A stretch of 64,000 nt of DNA from Paenibacillus barengoltzii NBRC 101215. Lineage in GTDB: Bacteria > Bacillota > Bacilli > Paenibacillales > Paenibacillaceae. Position numbers and translations under genes: made by a program. Positions 32,683 through 41,127 of the stretch are shown one piece after another. The notes beneath the pieces were generated by a model that searched no databases, was not told the origin of the DNA, and was given only the letters and a program-made list of their open reading frames with translations. The DNA lies in assembly GCF_004000745.1 (NCBI RefSeq), contig NZ_BILV01000011.1:58288-122287 (forward strand), in the 5' to 3' direction. Every line of letters starts with the position of its first letter. Position 1 is the first letter of the stretch.

Positions 32683-33737
32683 ACCGAATCCCCTCCAAGG
32701 ATATAATGAATGGTCCGCAGCAGTTCATTGTTATCAGATACGATGAGGCCTAACTGCTCTTCGGTCAAGTGATGCCTTCCGGAAAAATGAACCGAAAGCA
32801 CATGTTCTCTACCTAAAGGATAGCATAGGATGTATACCTGTTCAACTTCAAGACGTCTAAAGAAAGCCCATTTTGAGGTTAAATACGCATCTAACACGTA
32901 GATCGGCTGTTGTCCGGATTCCACCCGCATTTTGTTTTCATGAAAGGTAAAAAATCTGCCTTTCCCTACGTTGCCTCCTACCTGCCCCATCCCCTCATCT
33001 CCCTGTGCCTTCCATAGCGCAGCACCGGTTACCAGATACCCCGGAGGGGGAAGAATCGACGTCCGAATGGCTTCGCTCAAAGCGTTGTAACGTTCCTGCT
33101 CATCGGGTACGGTTATATTTTTATTATAAGTCCAAAAGAGATGCAGGATTCGGCGTTTACGCTCCAGCTCCATTTCCATTCTTGCAAGTTCATCGCGCGG
33201 GTCTTGGTAACATCCTTCTTCTTGAATTGCTTTGATAAGCGAGCGGCAGGCGACGGCGACAGCCGCCTCGTCATTCCCATCCGTTCGAACCTCATATCTT
33301 AGCAACGTTAAGCCTTGAAGATCAGATAAGAGATGATATTCTGAAATTTTCTCCCCTGGAATGAGATCGTCACACTCTCTGATCTCCTGCGGGATGATGG
33401 CATAAACCCGCCTTCGTCCCAATCTACCCCAAAACAATCCCATTTCAAAAAGGGTATTGTCCCGGGTGATCAAAACAAACTTCCCCCGATAGAAAACGAC
33501 ATCATCCGGTGCAAATATGAACACTCCAAAGTCGTTCTTGCCAAGTTGCTTCTCCAGCGATTCCATCGTGTAGTCATTGCCTTCGAACGCGCCGGCATAC
33601 CATGGAGTTACCTGGGCATATCGGTTGATCTGGGCCTGGATCCCGCTCGCGATCCCGATCGCTTCCCTTGAAGATCCAATAAAGACGTTCGGCTTGGTCA
33701 CATCCACAACTCCACAGCTCCTTGAAAAACGAATCAT
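32679..33737 (-). CDS. TIR-like nucleotide-binding-domain protein with unassigned C-terminal domain
   Basis: 352 residues. Residues ~16-165 match the predicted nucleotide-binding/TIR-like domain (PF10137 type, as in CBASS TIR effectors): NVFIGSSREAIGIASGIQAQ, DFGVFIFAPDDVV and TRDNTLFEMGLFWGRLGRRR, where E98 is the expected NAD-cleaving glutamate. A charged helix (DELARMEMELERKRRIL) links to a C-terminal ~150 residues with a vaguely GAF-like close (EHVLSVHFSGRHHLTEEQL). No nucleotidyltransferase is adjacent. Start ATG 33737 has AGGA close by; GTG 33707 after AAGGAG is an alternative. Confidence 0.75.
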   Translation of the reverse strand: MIRFSRSCGVVDVTKPNVFIGSSREAIGIASGIQAQINRYAQVTPWYAGAFEGNDYTMESLEKQLGKNDFGVFIFAPDDVVFYRGKFVLITRDNTLFEMGLFWGRLGRRRVYAIIPQEIRECDDLIPGEKISEYHLLSDLQGLTLLRYEVRTDGNDEAAVAVACRSLIKAIQEEGCYQDPRDELARMEMELERKRRILHLFWTYNKNITVPDEQERYNALSEAIRTSILPPPGYLVTGAALWKAQGDEGMGQVGGNVGKGRFFTFHENKMRVESGQQPIYVLDAYLTSKWAFFRRLEVEQVYILCYPLGREHVLSVHFSGRHHLTEEQLGLIVSDNNELLRTIHYILGGDSV

Positions 33738-33743
33738 CTTTTC

Positions 33744-35009
33744 CTAATTATACCATCCCGATTCGTTCTGTGCAGGTGGATGGAATACTTGGCGATGTCG
33801 TACTCCGATGAAGACTGAAAGTACGCTCCACCCTCCTGCCAGCAAGTAAACGTAGATAATTCCGAACCCCTCCGCGATGAAGCTCATGAGCAGCAGAGAT
33901 ATTCCAAACAGGAAATTCTGCAACGCGGATTGAGCTGATAGTACTTTGGGCAACTGATCCGGACCGGCGCTGCGTTGCGTAAACGTTTGGCGGGCAACTC
34001 CGACTAATTCGGAAAACGGACCGGTCAACAGCACTATGCCCAGCGTCAAAACAGCGGAAGTGTTTAACGCAAAGGCAAAGGTCAAAACGGCATATCCGAG
34101 CATACCGATCAGCAGTGCTGGGTACAACCGATTCTCCAACTTGTTTACCAGAGCTACAATCCACAGTCCGCCTAATACAGCCCCGGCAAAATAACCAGCG
34201 TTGATATACCCCCACCATGATTCATCCCGGTGTAAAATATCGCGCACAAATACAAGCAAAAATGCCCCCGACCATATCGAACCGCCTAACAGTTCCATCA
34301 TCTCCATCCAGGTTAGTGCACGCAATCTTGGCAATCGCCATAGGGTGATCCACCCCTCTTTTAACGTTTCCCAATGAGAGATGGCCCGTCTGGATCCCCT
34401 ATCTCCATTTGTTGCCATAGATGTTGTATTTCGAAGTTGCCCTCCGATCGGATCTACGATTCGGGTCGTAGCCAACATAGCGATTCCGTAAGCTCCAGCA
34501 ACCGCAACAAGCACCGGAAACGAACCAAACTTCGCCACAACTACACCGCTGAGCGCCCATCCTGCAAACTGGATGATTTGATCCGTCACCGCGATCATAC
34601 TGTTCGCTTTCAGCAACGTATCGTCCCGAACCAGCCTGGGAATCAGGGCATTCCTCGCAGGTGTCGTCCATCCGTCGAGGAAGGAAATCACTAAGATCAC
34701 TCCATACAGAATGCCCGGGGCAGTTCCACCAACCCATGGGGAGACATACAACGCAAGCAACGAAAATAACAGAAACTGACCGCCTTGCGATATCGATAAT
34801 ATTGTGGTCAGTCGAAATCTGTTGATCACCAAGGGAGCCAGCAAGCTGCTGATTAACTGGGAACTCACCCGAATCAAAGGAACCAACGTCGCAAAGATGA
34901 TGGATCCGGTCTGATCCAGGACCAGCGTAATAAAAGCGACAATATACAGGACGTCCGCCATGTTAGACAAGGTTTGCGAACTCCATAACCAAAAAAAGGA
35001 CCGTTTCAT
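33744..35009 (-). CDS. MFS exporter (MFS_3 / macrolide-efflux-like)
   Basis: 421 residues, 12 membrane helices. The opening FFWLWSSQTLSNMADVLYIVAF and the loop LDGWTTPARNALIPRLVRDDTLLKANSM are typical of the enterobactin/macrolide exporter branch. ATG 35009 follows AAAGGAG by ten bases; the longer frame to 35033 begins inside that ribosome site. Only six bases separate its stop from the TIR-like gene, so three genes form one operon. A CCCGG-ATTTT-CCGGG hairpin lies in its leader. Confidence 0.82.
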   Translation of the reverse strand: MKRSFFWLWSSQTLSNMADVLYIVAFITLVLDQTGSIIFATLVPLIRVSSQLISSLLAPLVINRFRLTTILSISQGGQFLLFSLLALYVSPWVGGTAPGILYGVILVISFLDGWTTPARNALIPRLVRDDTLLKANSMIAVTDQIIQFAGWALSGVVVAKFGSFPVLVAVAGAYGIAMLATTRIVDPIGGQLRNTTSMATNGDRGSRRAISHWETLKEGWITLWRLPRLRALTWMEMMELLGGSIWSGAFLLVFVRDILHRDESWWGYINAGYFAGAVLGGLWIVALVNKLENRLYPALLIGMLGYAVLTFAFALNTSAVLTLGIVLLTGPFSELVGVARQTFTQRSAGPDQLPKVLSAQSALQNFLFGISLLLMSFIAEGFGIIYVYLLAGGWSVLSVFIGVRHRQVFHPPAQNESGWYN

Positions 35010-35150
35010 CCCCGTATCACTCCTTTGTTCCAAACCAAATAACCCGGAAAATCCGGGGTCAAAAAAAAGGTTAGGTTCAAGAGTGAAGGATCAAATCGGT
35101 CCCATGCTTAATCTCCCTATATCTATCGTGTTGATTCGGATTTGCTCGCC

Positions 35151-35906
35151 TTAAGGCTCGTAAATCATCTTCCGCGTCATCCCGCCGTCAACTACTAGAT
35201 GCGCGCCGGTCACAAATGTATTGTCCGGGTGAGTCAAGTACAGGCAGGCCCGGGCGATATCCTCCGGAGTTCCAACGCGTCCTGCCGGATGCTGCTTGTG
35301 ATCGATCTCGCGCAAAGCATTGTAATCGCCGGTTTCAATCCACCCCGGACTGATGCAATTCACGCGGATGCCGTCCGGGCCAAGCGATACAGCCAGCGCA
35401 TGCGTAAGCGATACGATGGCTCCCTTGGAAGCGGCGTACGCCTCCGAACCAGGCTCAGACATGAGCGAACGTGTAGAGGAGATATTCACAATGGCTCCAC
35501 CCCGGCCGCTCCCCTTCACACGTTTGGCCATCTCACGGGAGGCTATAAACGTACTTCGCACATTGGTGTTCAGCACATCGTCCCATTCCTCTACCGTGAG
35601 CTCATAGGTGGATTTAAATCGCGATACTCCCGCATTGTTAATCAAAATATCGATCCGCCCCAGTTCACGCTCAGCTGTCTCCATTAAACGAACAATGTCT
35701 GCCTCCTGGCGAACATCGCACGGCACGAATATGGCCTGGCCCCCGTTCTTGCGGATTGCCTCCGCTGTTGCTCTGCCGGTTTCTTCATTGAACTCCGCCA
35801 GTACGACAGACGCACCTTCCCGAGCATAAGCTTCAACCACACCGCGGCCAATGCCCTGCCCTGCTCCCGTGACAATGACGGTCTTGTTTGCAAAAGACAT
35901 CCCCAA
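35151..35906 (-). CDS. Short-chain dehydrogenase/reductase
   Basis: 251 residues. Cofactor motif VTGAGQGIGRGVVEAY near 11-26, NNAGVS near 88-93, and the catalytic Ser-Tyr-Lys set (ISSTRSLMSEPGSEAYAASKGA near 140-161). The C-terminal PEDIARACLYLTHPDNTFVTG and VVDGGMTRKMIYEP are typical of glucose/3-oxoacyl-type SDRs. It lies three bases after an epimerase-type gene in one operon. The substrate is not deducible. Confidence 0.9.
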   Translation of the reverse strand: MGMSFANKTVIVTGAGQGIGRGVVEAYAREGASVVLAEFNEETGRATAEAIRKNGGQAIFVPCDVRQEADIVRLMETAERELGRIDILINNAGVSRFKSTYELTVEEWDDVLNTNVRSTFIASREMAKRVKGSGRGGAIVNISSTRSLMSEPGSEAYAASKGAIVSLTHALAVSLGPDGIRVNCISPGWIETGDYNALREIDHKQHPAGRVGTPEDIARACLYLTHPDNTFVTGAHLVVDGGMTRKMIYEP

Positions 35907-35909
35907 ACC

Positions 35910-36800
35910 TCACTCCTTCTGTCCGCTCTCCGCAATGTGACGGATTAATCCCGGCAGCCAATCGCCCAGCGCTTCAAACTGATATCCTGCTTCACGTGCT
36001 TTGGTATTGTCCATTACCCATGAGCTTGGGATGCCGAATGGTGATTGATGCTCCTGAGCCGTTTCACGTTCGATCAACGCTGTTTTGCCGGTGATCGATT
36101 CAATTAAGCGGATAATTTCGCCAATGGGAATTTCGCCATCAGAACAAGCGTTAATCGGGCCAGTCAGTTCGTTATCCCCCAGCCAGGCCAAGAACTTCGC
36201 CGTTTCCGCTGAAGTGATAAAGGAGATCGATGCGTCCGGATTTGGAATCCCGATCGGCTGCCCCAGCTGGACATGCTCGACATGAAAATGCAACCGACGC
36301 GTATAGTCATCCGGCCCTAATACGATCGGAATCCGCAGGGCGCTCACCGGGAAACCTGCCTGTTGGAAAAAAGCCGCTTCAGCCAGTCGTTTCCCTTCCC
36401 CATAATCAAACGCCTGCTTATCCCCAAGCTTCAGCTCATAATGATAAGGATCGAAGTCTTCTTCGGCCAATGGCGATTTGCCGAGCTTATAGACCGATAA
36501 GGTGGAAGTCAAAATATACTTCCCGACGCGCCCCTTGAATGCCCGCGCCGCAGCAAGCGCTTCGTTTGGAGAATAACAGATATTATCGTACACCAGATCC
36601 CAAGGTCCCGCCGCAGCCGCTTCTTGCAACGATTTCTCATCTGTACGGTCCAGCCGCAAATGCGTGACCGGCGCATCAAACTGGGCCTCCGTTTGGCCGC
36701 GGGTCGCAACCGTAACCTCATGCTTACCCGAACTTGCCAGCAGGTTAACCAGTCTTTTGCCAAAATAACGAGAACCGCCGAGTACTAGAATCTTTGCCAT
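35910..36800 (-). CDS. NAD-dependent epimerase/dehydratase-family protein
   Basis: 296 residues of the extended SDR fold. It begins ILVLGGSRYFGKRLVNLLAS (GxxxxxG dinucleotide motif) and has DLVYDNICYSPNEALAAARA near 66-85. The usual YxxxK motif reads FDYGEGKRLAEAAFFQ (Y137, K141). ALRIPIVLGPDDYTRRLHFH follows, as in sugar-nucleotide or mRNA-binding-type epimerases. First gene of a pair with the SDR. GGAGGAAG precedes the start. Confidence 0.87.
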   Translation of the reverse strand: MAKILVLGGSRYFGKRLVNLLASSGKHEVTVATRGQTEAQFDAPVTHLRLDRTDEKSLQEAAAAGPWDLVYDNICYSPNEALAAARAFKGRVGKYILTSTLSVYKLGKSPLAEEDFDPYHYELKLGDKQAFDYGEGKRLAEAAFFQQAGFPVSALRIPIVLGPDDYTRRLHFHVEHVQLGQPIGIPNPDASISFITSAETAKFLAWLGDNELTGPINACSDGEIPIGEIIRLIESITGKTALIERETAQEHQSPFGIPSSWVMDNTKAREAGYQFEALGDWLPGLIRHIAESGQKE

Positions 36801-36841
36801 TTCTTCTTCCTCCGATCATCGGCTAATTCCCTTTCACGGGA

Positions 36842-37240
36842 TTAACGCGTTGTAAACGTGCTTTTGATTAAGGATAAAGCGGTAAGCATCCCAAAGAAAA
36901 ACATTTGCGGGTCTCGCACAATCTCAAAGTAATCCACGATATAGATCTGTTTCACATACATCGTAATGATTGGATAGATCAGCAACAGGAAGCTGGGCAC
37001 AAAAACGAAAGCAAACAACGGGCGGTGGAACTTCCGCCGATTTGGAAAGCCGTTCAAAAAGCTTAAATACAATCCAAATGCTAAGCCATAGGCAATTTTG
37101 CCAATCAAGCCGTAATCGATTTTACCCAGCGTTTGTGTCTTATGATTCATCATGTCAGTAAACTGATGTCCATAATACATCAATACCAGGGCTCCAAGCA
37201 TCCAGATGAAATAATAAAAATACCCTTTTGAGCTCTTCAT
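36842..37240 (-). CDS. Membrane protein of unknown function
   Basis: 132 residues with four predicted membrane segments: FYYFIWMLGALVLMYYG, IGKIAYGLAFGLYLSFL, FAFVFVPSFLLLIYPIITMYV and FFFGMLTALSLIKS. No charged catalytic motif is seen. AGGGAGAG precedes the start. It sits alone between the epimerase gene and the Family A repeat. Confidence 0.7.
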   Translation of the reverse strand: MKSSKGYFYYFIWMLGALVLMYYGHQFTDMMNHKTQTLGKIDYGLIGKIAYGLAFGLYLSFLNGFPNRRKFHRPLFAFVFVPSFLLLIYPIITMYVKQIYIVDYFEIVRDPQMFFFGMLTALSLIKSTFTTR

Positions 37241-37345
37241 GTATCTACTCTCCCTATGGATGGATCAAAAAGCCAATAACCAAATTTTATCATGAAAATG
37301 CAGGGAGAAGCAGGTTTTGTTGGCGGGAGGGATTGGATGAAGTTC

Positions 37346-37529
37346 TAACGAACCACAGAGCCCTTATTTCATTGATTTTGTGCTTGATAAAAATTTAACG
37401 GACTTCAATGACCTTATTCACGCTCAGTTTGCCTTGAAAGGAGCAATTTCCGGGAAATAAGGCCTCTGGGGTCCGTGAATGATCGTTTAAAAGCGTTTGG
37501 ACTCAAAATAACGTCATCTGAGTCCGTTA
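37346..37529. repeat. Family A inverted intergenic element, copy 2
   Basis: Four modules (T)AACG-N13-TTATT. Two are on the plus strand (TAACG at 37346 and 37396, exactly 50 bp apart). Two are on the minus strand (ends at 37478, where one reads TCACG, and 37529, 51 bp apart). Both pairs share a centre near 37437. The modules resemble each other inside N13 as well (GGACCCCAGAGGCC, AACCACAGAGCCC, GGACTTCAATGACC, GGACTCAGATGACG). It lies just downstream of the nucleotidyltransferase gene's stop. Confidence 0.75.
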
Positions 37530-37539
37530 TCCGTTAGGT

Positions 37540-38142
37540 CTAGGTGAGGCCCCCCTCGTTCAATGAGGAACCCGCAGCTCCCTCCTCAACCAGCTTTAGC
37601 AGCGGCCAGCGTCTGAGCCATTCTTTGTCGTGGACCCGATTCTGGAACACGTGATGATCGTGAAAATACGGCCCTTGCCGAACCCGAAGCGACAGGAGAT
37701 CGTCCAGCCCGAAGGGCGCGATCAGCTCGACCTCCCCCGCTGCGTTCAAGCGTGCGGCCACCGCCGTTGCCGTTTCCGGCCAATACCGCATAGCATCCTC
37801 AACCGAACGGTAAGGCGGAGTACCGTTGCGCAAATGCATGCGCGCCTGATTTTTCACCGACCAATTCAACCGAGGATTTCGTTCGCGCAGTTTTGCATCA
37901 TTGGCTTTCTCCGCCTCCTCATCTAGACACGATGGATCATAATACAGCACATCCACATCGTGCAGCGGCGTCCGTTCAGCATAGCAATGCAGCACGTCCC
38001 AGACAAAGTTGCGAATATATCCGGCGGCGATGCAGCCCTGAGGCAACTTCAGCTCAGCAACAAGCTGCAGATCCGTCATCATGTCCGGCTGCCGGCGAAT
38101 CGCCTCAATCAAATCGGCAGCACCAGTAATCGTTGATATCAT
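37540..38142 (-). CDS. Nucleotidyltransferase-fold family protein (PF06042 / COG3575 type)
   Basis: 200 residues. The acidic pair LHDVDVLYYDPSCLDEEAEKAND near 60-82, and CIAAGYIRNFVWDVLH near 37-52 as the GxxR-type opening, fit this family; the tail has the family-typical RVHDKEWLRRWPLLKL. The reaction is unknown. It is translationally coupled to the MFS gene (TGATG, one-base overlap). Confidence 0.83.
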   Translation of the reverse strand: MISTITGAADLIEAIRRQPDMMTDLQLVAELKLPQGCIAAGYIRNFVWDVLHCYAERTPLHDVDVLYYDPSCLDEEAEKANDAKLRERNPRLNWSVKNQARMHLRNGTPPYRSVEDAMRYWPETATAVAARLNAAGEVELIAPFGLDDLLSLRVRQGPYFHDHHVFQNRVHDKEWLRRWPLLKLVEEGAAGSSLNEGGLT

Positions 38143-39389
38143 CAGCTCCCTGCCTCCTGCTGTTTTAATGCTTCATCCTTGGGCAGCAGGACGGTGAGCA
38201 GACCGATCAACGGCAGCAAAGAGCAGACCTGCATAATGAACAAAATGCCCGCCTGATCGGCAAAGTTCCCCAACACGGCAGACCCTAAGCCGCCAAGCCC
38301 AAAGGACAAGCCAAAGAACAAGCCCGAGATCAGCCCGACCTTTCCCGGCAATAACTCCTGCGCATACACGACGATGATCGAAAACGCCGAGGACATGATC
38401 AGGCCGGCAATGACAACGAGTACGCCTGACCAGAACAGGTTGGCATAAGGCAACAACAGCGAAAACGGCGCCGTCCCGAGGATAGATACCCATATGATAT
38501 TGCGCCGCCCATAGCGGTCCGCGATCGGCCCGCCAAAAAACGTGCCCACCGCCGAAGCCGCCAAAAAGGCAAAAATATACCATTGAGCCGTATCTTTCGC
38601 AACGCCATAGTGGTCCATAAGGAAAAATGAATAAAACGTCGAGATACTGATCGAGTATACGTTTTTAGAGAACAACAGCAGCACAAGCACGGTAATAGCC
38701 AGCATGATTTTGCCCCGGCTGAGCCGGCTCTTCGGTCGAGCTGCTCCACCTGCGGCTTTCGAACCCGCTGCACGCAGCTTACGTGGTTTCAAATCCTGGC
38801 CGCTGTACCATTTTGCTACGAAAAACTGGATGACGATCGCCGCAACCGCTGCCAAAGCAAACCAAGCTACGCTGGTCTGACCTAACGGGATAAAGATCAA
38901 AGCTGACATGATCGGACCTAACGACGCCCCGATGTTCCCGCCGACTTGAAAGATCGACTGCGCTAGGCCGCGTCTTGGACCCGCCGCTAAATAAGCTACA
39001 CGCGACGACTCCGGATGGAACACCGACGACCCCAGCCCAATAGAGGTAACTGCCAGCAGAATCAAAGGATAACTGGGAGCAAAGGCCAGCATAACGATGC
39101 CCGCCAGCGTGAAGCAAACTCCAAGCGGTAGAATATAAGGCCGGGGCCGAACATCAGAGTACAAACCAACCAAGGGCTGGAACAAGGAGGCTGTCATGTT
39201 CATGGCGAACGAAATCCAGCCGATTTGGCCATAGGATAACAAGAGGGATTCGCGCAGCACCGGGAATAAGGCCGGAATCGCGGATTGCATCGTATCGTTT
39301 AATAAATGCACCGTGCTGATCGCAAAAAGAATCGGATAGACTGTAAGTACAGGATTCGCCGACTTCACGGCGGTTGACTGGTTCATCAT
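38142..39389 (-). CDS. MFS transporter, fosmidomycin-resistance (FsmR)-like
   Basis: 415 residues, 12 membrane helices. ILFAISTVHLLNDTMQSAIPALFPVLRE at the start and GLGSSVFHPESSRVAYLAAG near 117-136 are hallmarks of the Fsr/FsmR branch, drug exporters of the cytoplasmic membrane. The central loop between helices 6 and 7 is basic and Gly/Ala-rich. Either of two adjacent ATG codons may be the start. It leads a two-gene unit with the nucleotidyltransferase-like protein. Confidence 0.87.
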   Translation of the reverse strand: MMNQSTAVKSANPVLTVYPILFAISTVHLLNDTMQSAIPALFPVLRESLLLSYGQIGWISFAMNMTASLFQPLVGLYSDVRPRPYILPLGVCFTLAGIVMLAFAPSYPLILLAVTSIGLGSSVFHPESSRVAYLAAGPRRGLAQSIFQVGGNIGASLGPIMSALIFIPLGQTSVAWFALAAVAAIVIQFFVAKWYSGQDLKPRKLRAAGSKAAGGAARPKSRLSRGKIMLAITVLVLLLFSKNVYSISISTFYSFFLMDHYGVAKDTAQWYIFAFLAASAVGTFFGGPIADRYGRRNIIWVSILGTAPFSLLLPYANLFWSGVLVVIAGLIMSSAFSIIVVYAQELLPGKVGLISGLFFGLSFGLGGLGSAVLGNFADQAGILFIMQVCSLLPLIGLLTVLLPKDEALKQQEAGS

Positions 39390-39426
39390 GACCTCACATT
39401 TTTTCGGTATAGAATGGTTGATTCAT

Positions 39427-40281
39427 TTATTTGGGTATGTTTTTATCTGGATCTGATCCGAACCGTTGGTTGCGGTTTAATCCATCGATCGCCTGCATCT
39501 CCTCGGCACTTAATTCGAAATCAAAGATATCCGCATTCTCTATAATCCGAGCTTCCCGGATCGATTTCGGAATGGTGACGACGCCCAGTTGTACATCCCA
39601 ACGCAAAATAATCTGTGCCACCGTTTTGCCATATTTGCTGGCAATGCCTTTCAGCAGCTCATGCTCCAGCAAATGACCTTGGCCCAGCGGCGACCAGGCC
39701 TCCAACTGAATGCCTTTCTCCGTGCAATAGCGAAGCAATTCTTTTTGAGTCAAATAAGGATGAAACTCCACTTGGTTGACGGCCGGCACAACCTTGGCTT
39801 CGGACAACAAATCCTCCAAATGGTGGATTTGAAAATTACTTACGCCGATCGCGCGTACCTTACCTTCGGCATACACTTTTTCAAGCGCCCGATACGTCTC
39901 CTTGTACTTCCCCTTCACGGGCCAATGCACGAGAAATAAGTCCAAATAGTCGAGCCCTAATCGCTTCAGGCTGTCGTCAAACGACTTCAGTGTCGTCTCA
40001 AACCCTTGATCCGAGTTCCACACCTTGGACGTTATAAATACATCTTTCCTTTGAAGACCGTTCTCTTGCAGCGCCTCCCGGACACCTTGACCCACGCCTT
40101 CCTCATTGCGGTAAGCGGAAGCGGTATCAATACTGCGGTAGCCCGCGCGGATTGCCGCCTTCACAGCTTGCACGACTTCCTCGCCTTCCTTGGCCTTAAA
40201 GACGCCAAGTCCCAGCCAAGGCATTTGAACTCCATTGTTTAATGTCACGCAGTCTTGCAGATGATTTGGCAACTTCGACAT
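39427..40281 (-). CDS. Aldo/keto reductase (YvgN/YtbE-like)
   Basis: 284 residues, NADPH TIM-barrel. GYRSIDTASAYRNEEGVGQGV (catalytic Asp and Tyr) near 48-68, VFITSKVWNSDQGFETTL with the catalytic Lys, DLFLVHWPVKGKYKETYRAL with the catalytic His, IGVSNFQIHHLEDLL and ILRWDVQLGVVTIPKSIR complete the family signatures. Such enzymes reduce methylglyoxal and other aldehydes. Strong AAGGAGG; monocistronic. Confidence 0.92.
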   Translation of the reverse strand: MSKLPNHLQDCVTLNNGVQMPWLGLGVFKAKEGEEVVQAVKAAIRAGYRSIDTASAYRNEEGVGQGVREALQENGLQRKDVFITSKVWNSDQGFETTLKSFDDSLKRLGLDYLDLFLVHWPVKGKYKETYRALEKVYAEGKVRAIGVSNFQIHHLEDLLSEAKVVPAVNQVEFHPYLTQKELLRYCTEKGIQLEAWSPLGQGHLLEHELLKGIASKYGKTVAQIILRWDVQLGVVTIPKSIREARIIENADIFDFELSAEEMQAIDGLNRNQRFGSDPDKNIPK

Positions 40282-40357
40282 GGGTTTCGTCCTCCTTTAT
40301 GTTCAGGCGATTTCTGGTAATATCCTACATCAAGTCAACCGAAATGAACAGAGAACA

Positions 40358-40386
40358 AACCAAAAAGACCGCCCAAAGGCAGTCTC
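40358..40386 (-). terminator. Terminator of the ECF sigma gene
   Basis: On the minus strand GACTGCC-TTTG-GGCGGTC then TTTTTGG. Confidence 0.8.
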
Positions 40387-40442
40387 AGAGGTAGAAAAAT
40401 CGTATTCCTATCGTTAAGTATTTAAGAAGGATAAGTATCAGA

Positions 40443-40934
40443 TCAGGCAGTTTCTCTGGATCGACGCAGCTTTTGTCTGGCGCGGTACAATACGATTTTG
40501 AAATGGGATAACGAGATACCCATCAAATCCGCCGACTCCTGATAAGAGAAGCCCTGTACGTCATACAGCAGCACCGCATGTTGTTGGTTCGGCTGCAGAA
40601 AAGCCAGCTGTGCGTAGAGTTCCTGGCGGCTCTCTTCGCCAAGCACGGATTTCTCCGGAGTATCGTCGCTCGGATATCGGTGAAAAAATTCATTTTCGTA
40701 CGAAGACGACCGGCTTTCCTTCCGCAGCAAGTCGATATAAGCGTTACGGGCGACGCGAAGCAGCCAGGCCTTGGCTCTCTTCCCCTCTGCTTCGTGCAGG
40801 TGCATCAGCGCCCGGCAAAACGTCTCTTGCATCAAATCCTCAGCGATATGCGAGTTGTGGCACATGCTATACAAATATCGAAAAACGTCATTTTTATATT
40901 CGCGGTAAAGCAAATCCATAGAACGAGTCTTCAT
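40443..40934 (-). CDS. ECF-type RNA polymerase sigma factor
   Basis: 163 residues with regions 2 and 4 only. YREYKNDVFRYLYSMCHNSHIAEDLMQETF covers region 2; LQPNQQHAVLLYDVQGFSYQESADLMGISLSHFKIVLYRARQKLRR is region 4. GAGG before the ATG. Most ECF genes have an anti-sigma gene right after, but here a terminator follows within 85 bases, so its control is unclear. A VanRS-like pair lies downstream on the same strand after another terminator. Confidence 0.9.
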   Translation of the reverse strand: MKTRSMDLLYREYKNDVFRYLYSMCHNSHIAEDLMQETFCRALMHLHEAEGKRAKAWLLRVARNAYIDLLRKESRSSSYENEFFHRYPSDDTPEKSVLGEESRQELYAQLAFLQPNQQHAVLLYDVQGFSYQESADLMGISLSHFKIVLYRARQKLRRSRETA

Positions 40935-41082
40935 GATTGATTCCTCACTTTCTCCCGGCTTTCAAAAAACAAGGCTGTCTTTGTATCTCCGCCTTACTTG
41001 GTCCATTATGCCGAATAGAGTTTGCGTCCCGACTAAGAAATTGTTAAGTTTTCCTTAAGAATTTACTGCGTTTTCCTTAAAC

Positions 41083-41104
41083 AAAAAGACGCCATCTGGC
41101 GTCA
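41083..41104 (-). terminator. Terminator of the VanRS-like operon
   Basis: On the minus strand GACGCC-AGAT-GGCGTC then TTTTTG, 24 bases after the kinase stop. Confidence 0.85.
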
Positions 41105-41127
41105 TCGTGCGAATTCTAGTTGATATT

